Positions 32,079-35,358 of a stretch of 35,358 bases of DNA are shown in pieces; the first letter of the stretch is position 1, and the number at the start of each line of letters is the position of its first letter. Source of the stretch: an uncultured Lachnospiraceae bacterium (GTDB lineage Bacteria; Bacillota; Clostridia; Lachnospirales; Lachnospiraceae); contig CAJTVQ010000043.1 of assembly GCA_910579935.1 (NCBI GenBank), positions 1-35,358 of the forward strand. The letters run 5' to 3'. The notes under the pieces are model-generated. The model did not search any database. It saw only the letters and a list, made by a program, of their open reading frames with translations, and was not told the DNA's origin. Position numbers and translations under genes: made by a program.

Positions 32079-32191
32079 AAGTCATTTTCCTTTCGATTTT
32101 CTTTGGATGATATTAAGTGGGCGGTATGTTCAGGCTGTTTCTTTTCCGGAATCCTGAGCGCTGCCATGGCCTGCTTTGCAGACCGGTTCAT
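32075..32191 (-). CDS. candidate 38-codon ORF coupled to the DUF5050 gene
   Basis: A reading frame starting MNRSAKQAMAAL and ending KENDL. Its ATG overlaps the stop of the previous 13-codon frame and its TGA overlaps the start of the DUF5050 gene, both as ATGA. It has no ribosome binding site of its own, so it would depend on re-initiation. The peptide is basic and unrecognised. It may be a real micro-protein or only a translational coupling device. Confidence 0.4.
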   Translation of the reverse strand: MNRSAKQAMAALRIPEKKQPEHTAHLISSKENRKENDL

Positions 32192-32229
32192 GCTTTTTCT
32201 TCAAGTCTGTCCGGCATGGTTTCGGACAT
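32188..32229 (-). CDS. candidate 13-codon leader ORF upstream of DUF5050
   Basis: MSETMPDRLEEKA, preceded by a very strong AAAGGAGG with 9 bases spacing, the best ribosome binding site of this transcript. It ends in ATGA overlapping the next mini-ORF. Its strong initiation site and the chain of overlaps suggest that translation enters here and passes on to the DUF5050 gene. Confidence 0.45.
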   Translation of the reverse strand: MSETMPDRLEEKA

Positions 32230-32289
32230 TGCTGATTCGCCTCCTTTGAGGTATCCTGCTGCTTGCGGCAGAATGTGTGACTTACCATT

Positions 32290-32318
32290 AGTATAGGGCA
32301 AAATGGTTACTTAATCAA
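32290..32318 (-). promoter_or_regulatory. sigma-A promoter of the DUF5050 transcript
   Basis: On the minus strand TTGATT (32313-32318), a 17-base spacer and TATACT (32290-32295). The start point would be about 50 bases before the 13-codon leader frame. Confidence 0.7.
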
Positions 32319-32534
32319 TGAGTATTTTGTGCGGGTGTTGGGAATTTAATATTTTCTGAATTTTAAATTTTTTGTTTACATAGAGATTAAATTGTTGTAT
32401 GATAAAGAGGAATAATTTAGAAATTTGTAATCGGGGAACATTTACATAGGCTGTGGTTTAAATAATGGGAAAATGTTAGGTATTTGTTCTGCGGATGGAG
32501 TGTTTTTCATTGGCGGATTTTTTATTTTTATGTT

Positions 32535-32566
32535 GGGAGTGGGATGGGGGATGGGGAATGTGGGGG
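32535..32566 (+). repeat. G-run tract (potential G-quadruplex)
   Basis: Five runs of 3-5 guanines separated by 2-5 bases (GGG, GGG, GGGGG, GGGG, GGGGG) inside AT-rich DNA, so the G4 pattern is met with one run to spare. A short palindrome, GGATAA with TTATCC (32569-32587), follows. The 410-base gap around it holds no other recognised gene. Confidence 0.65.
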
Positions 32567-32627
32567 ATGGATAATTCAAAGTTATCCATTGGATTTGTCC
32601 ATGAGTGGTAAAAACAAAGGATAATTC

Positions 32628-32656
32628 TTGATTATTTGGTATTTTGAAATAATAAT
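32628..32656 (+). promoter_or_regulatory. possible promoter of the pentapeptide-repeat gene
   Basis: TTGATT (32628-32633), 17 bases and AATAAT (32651-32656), about 70 bases before the preferred start. In AT-rich DNA such matches arise by chance, so confidence is limited. Confidence 0.4.
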
Positions 32657-32729
32657 AAGTTATTCACTAGAAGGTAAATGAGTTAATATATCAGTGTTAC
32701 CTTATTCGTATATGGGAGAAATTGTTGAA

Positions 32730-34160
32730 ATGAATAATGATATAGTGAAATTAAATATCTTTATAAATGATGCAAACAGTGTAAGAGATAAGGAAAATCT
32801 ATCATATACTTTGTTTAAAAATGAGGATTTATTTTGTGGCAATATTGGAATTTCTTTTTTTAGATGTGATTTTCGAGGTTCTAAATTTGTTAATTGTAAT
32901 TTTTTTCGAAATAATCTGGATAGAGCAGATTTTGTGTCATGTATGTTTCAAAATGTAAATTTTAAAAATACAAAAATTGCTGCTTGTGAGATAAAGAATT
33001 GCTATTTCAGTAATGTTATCTTTGCAGACAAAAATTACTATGACAATACATCTATACAAGAATGTACCTTTATAAATTGTAAATTCATGTCAGAGCAATT
33101 TTTAGTAAATATGAAAAATTGTAAATTTATAGATTGTACTTTTTCTTACTGTAATTTTGAACGTTCAACAACAGAAAAAATATATTTCGAAAATTGCGAT
33201 ATATATAATACAGATTTAGCTACAATGCACGCTGAACGTCACATATTCAAAGAATGCAGTCTCAAGAATGTTTATATAGGGATTGACTATATATTTGGTT
33301 ATTTATTTTGTAATACAAACATTGAAGGAATGATAGTATTATATCATGGCGAAGAAGTGTGTTTGGATGATGGGCAAATCTTTGCAAAATATATTAAAAG
33401 TTTATGGATTCAACAAAGGTATTATGAGTTTATTAACGCTAATGTAATTTATAGGTATTATGATTGCGTCCCAAAAGCTCTGAAAAAATCATTGGAGTTA
33501 TCCAAGAATAAGGTGGACAGCATACGCGAATTAGACATATCGGATATTTTAGATTCACTTTGTTTCTACATAGAAAATAATATTTTACCCTATAATTCTT
33601 TTGTGGAGATAATGAATATAATTGATAATTATAATTGGAATGAATTTGGGAACAGAGAATATATTACATATATAACGATATGCAATAGAATTGACTTAAT
33701 TGTTAATAAGGCTAATTTTTCTGCTGATTTTATTAGTAGTGCCCAAGATAATATAAGCACCGTAACATTTCATTGTAAAACAGATGATTATGACAAAGCA
33801 TATAATTTAACAACAGATATTTTAAGCGAAATATGTACTGTATGCAATATATCAAACAATTTTATATTATTAGATAAAGAAAAGGGATCTTGGATTTTGA
33901 CATTCGTAATTTGTAGTAGCATAGCTCTTATGCTGCCCAAAATTATTAAATGTTACGCAGATACAATCTTGGAAATTAAAACCAAAAATAAAATTAGTAA
34001 ACAGTTGGAACGAAAGCTGGAAAGTAAAAACTTAAAAATAACTGATTTAAAACTTTTATCTGAAATAGCTGAAAATTCTCATATTATTGCAAATTGTGAT
34101 ATAAATTATGAGAAAATAAGTGTTTCAGACTTAATCGACTCCATTAGCATAGGTCTTTAA
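32730..34160 (+). CDS. pentapeptide-repeat protein with C-terminal hydrophobic segment
   Basis: A protein of about 476 aa in very AT-rich DNA. Residues about 42-183 follow a degenerate five-residue pattern with Phe/Leu/Ile centres and many Cys and Asn (CDFRGSKFVNCNF, LDRADFVSCMFQNVNF), expected to form a right-handed four-sided beta helix. A helical region (about 210-340) follows. The C-terminal domain has beta-like STVTFHCKTDDYD, then DKEKGSW and one hydrophobic helix (about 388-406), then a charged helix. The C-terminal part was not recognised. Start choice is uncertain: GTG 32694, ATG 32712 and ATG 32730 are in frame; only 32730 has a GGGAG upstream (long spacing). It overlaps the convergent PLP-enzyme gene by 30 bases. 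Codon use differs sharply from the rest of the window, indicating recent transfer. Confidence 0.75.
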   Translation: MNNDIVKLNIFINDANSVRDKENLSYTLFKNEDLFCGNIGISFFRCDFRGSKFVNCNFFRNNLDRADFVSCMFQNVNFKNTKIAACEIKNCYFSNVIFADKNYYDNTSIQECTFINCKFMSEQFLVNMKNCKFIDCTFSYCNFERSTTEKIYFENCDIYNTDLATMHAERHIFKECSLKNVYIGIDYIFGYLFCNTNIEGMIVLYHGEEVCLDDGQIFAKYIKSLWIQQRYYEFINANVIYRYYDCVPKALKKSLELSKNKVDSIRELDISDILDSLCFYIENNILPYNSFVEIMNIIDNYNWNEFGNREYITYITICNRIDLIVNKANFSADFISSAQDNISTVTFHCKTDDYDKAYNLTTDILSEICTVCNISNNFILLDKEKGSWILTFVICSSIALMLPKIIKCYADTILEIKTKNKISKQLERKLESKNLKITDLKLLSEIAENSHIIANCDINYEKISVSDLIDSISIGL

Positions 34161-35309
34161 TAATATTTGTATTGCTGATAATAGCTTGTCTTGTGATACA
34201 GCTAAATTTACTCTGAAATAGTAATAATCTTCACTGTTAAATATATATCTATCATGTGGAATAGTAAGTATGTTTGTACGAAGTAGTATATTTTTTGCAA
34301 TTGATATGTTAGACATGTTGAAGTTTTTCAATATACCAATTAAGCAAAAATAGCCACTATCACATAAGGATATCACAAAGGGAGTATCAGCTAGTAATAT
34401 CTTAAGTAGCGAATAATTCGATGAATAATGCGAATTGTTTTTATTGATTATTTCTGCTATATAATTTTGTGTATTGATATTATAAAGTTGTTCATAAACT
34501 AATATTTGCTGTTCTGATAGACATCCGGCAACATACACAGAAATTTCTTCAATTGCTTTAATGATCTGAGCATTTGCAACTATAATACCATGCTTTATTC
34601 CGTTCAAAAAAATTCGTTTACATACAGACTCGATTAAAATTGTGTAATTATTTTTTGCTAAGTTCATAAAAAAAGCTTCTTGAGAACCAAGATGATCATC
34701 CCACTTCATACCTCCATAAGCATAATCGATAAGAAAATATATTTCACGTTCATTACATATTTCATTAATTTTGCAAAATATATATTTTGCTATACTTATA
34801 CCAGTACCAAATAACGGTTCTGTCGCAATCAAAATATCTATTGTATTATGATTGACAATTTCACAAATTTCATCAATAATATTTTTATTATTATAACAAT
34901 CAATGTAATATATATTTGCTCCTATATCTTGAAGTATCCTTATATGGGAAAAATATATAGGCGCTAAAATTAGAGCATTAATTTTCTTTTTCTGCTTACT
35001 TATAAAATATAAACAGAGAAAGCTTGCCACAGTACAATTAGAAACTATGGAAAAATGGGATGGTGAAATAGGTTCTATTGTTTCTCCGCATAATGCGAAA
35101 GGGGCATGATTTTCTTTGAGTTTTTGAAATTCGTCACTAAAGAAATATACGTTTTTTTTTGTATGATATTTGCTTAGCAAGCTAGTTTTATCAATATCAA
35201 AATTAAGAATATTATTTTCTTTATTCCAATCTGATATGAAAAACGTTGCATCATTAGCACATTCTAATATTTCGTGTATGCTAGTACTGAAATTATTCGA
35301 TAATATCAT
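34131..35309 (-). CDS. fold-type-I PLP enzyme (class I/II aminotransferase-like)
   Basis: A protein of 392 aa from AT-rich DNA. The aminotransferase framework is readable: a helix-strand region equivalent to the cofactor phosphate-binding segment (FSIVSNCTVASFLCLY), EPLFGTG in place of the usual N-P-x-N-P-x-G, IDYAYGG with D195 for the pyridine nitrogen, the Schiff-base lysine K231 in S-V-C-K (family S-x-S-K), then G-I-K-x-G where Arg is usual, and R366 in YFRVNLA for the substrate carboxylate. The enzyme is thus probably active but atypical (Asn replaced, Arg to Lys). The substrate is unknown. AAAGGA precedes the ATG by 12 bases. It is convergent with the pentapeptide-repeat gene, and its promoter lies beyond or at the window edge. 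Confidence 0.72.
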   Translation of the reverse strand: MILSNNFSTSIHEILECANDATFFISDWNKENNILNFDIDKTSLLSKYHTKKNVYFFSDEFQKLKENHAPFALCGETIEPISPSHFSIVSNCTVASFLCLYFISKQKKKINALILAPIYFSHIRILQDIGANIYYIDCYNNKNIIDEICEIVNHNTIDILIATEPLFGTGISIAKYIFCKINEICNEREIYFLIDYAYGGMKWDDHLGSQEAFFMNLAKNNYTILIESVCKRIFLNGIKHGIIVANAQIIKAIEEISVYVAGCLSEQQILVYEQLYNINTQNYIAEIINKNNSHYSSNYSLLKILLADTPFVISLCDSGYFCLIGILKNFNMSNISIAKNILLRTNILTIPHDRYIFNSEDYYYFRVNLAVSQDKLLSAIQILLKTYANGVD

Positions 35310-35358
35310 TTTAACTTACATTCCTTTCGCTTCGCTCAGGCACAAATCGGCAATGAAA

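Noticed and set aside
32067..32249. 60-aa plus-strand frame upstream of the DUF5050 gene
   Set aside because: It lies opposite the mini-ORF chain and has no ribosome binding site; the minus-strand frames have a strong one.
1..35358. rRNA, tRNA, transposase, integrase or phage genes
   Set aside because: None was recognised on either strand; the AT-rich end looks acquired, but no mobility gene is inside the window.

Overview
The window looks like chromosomal DNA from a Clostridia-class gut Firmicute, most likely Lachnospiraceae. The reasons are AGGAGG-type ribosome binding sites, roughly 45-50% GC in the sampled core genes, a separate pyrB-pyrI pair, and families typical of that group (CD3324-family regulator, DUF3796-like protein plus XRE, DUF5050, CmpB-type membrane proteins, COG0523 GTPases). 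No rRNA, tRNA, CRISPR array, transposase or integrase was recognised.

Layout. 1-4.4 kb: a large membrane hybrid histidine kinase with two receiver domains, convergent with a double-domain hemerythrin protein across a shared terminator. 4.6-10.1 kb: a sugar operon of GH115 alpha-glucuronidase, GH4 glycosidase and NUDIX hydrolase. 10.1-10.6 kb: two abutting gene remnants (metallophosphoesterase N-terminus, alpha/beta hydrolase piece). 10.8-12.5 kb: two unrecognised proteins. 12.5-13 kb: a CD3324-family DNA-binding protein behind a long, strongly self-complementary leader. 13-15.3 kb: a small membrane protein, a DUF3796-like membrane protein and XRE regulator under a promoter carrying three copies of one operator, and a P-loop kinase. 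15.4-19.4 kb: a probable operon with a His-rich COG0523 metal GTPase, a second GTPase fused to a TIGR03943-like domain, the RqcP/YlmH S4 protein and a CmpB-family membrane protein.

19.4-22.6 kb (minus strand): PHP phosphoesterase, pyrI, pyrB and a nitroreductase. 22.8-25.2 kb: a small HTH protein, a small membrane protein with four cysteines, and an AAA-ATPase/PD-(D/E)XK protein. 25.2-30.9 kb: an FtsX-type ABC transporter operon (ATPase, permease, CmpB-family protein) divergent from a LytTR response regulator and GHKL sensor kinase. The shared intergenic region carries two LytTR-type sites exactly 50 bp apart, and an 18-bp triple repeat that can fold into three hairpins separates ATPase from permease. 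31.0-32.3 kb: a membrane-anchored DUF5050 protein preceded by two overlapping mini-ORFs.

From about 32.4 kb to the end, base composition drops to about 25-30% GC. This segment holds a pentapeptide-repeat protein with a C-terminal hydrophobic helix and, convergent and overlapping it by 30 bp, a fold-type-I PLP enzyme. A G-run tract lies just upstream. It looks like a recently acquired island running out of the window, and it is the best candidate here for an undescribed system. All family calls are from reading motifs by eye; no database search was run.
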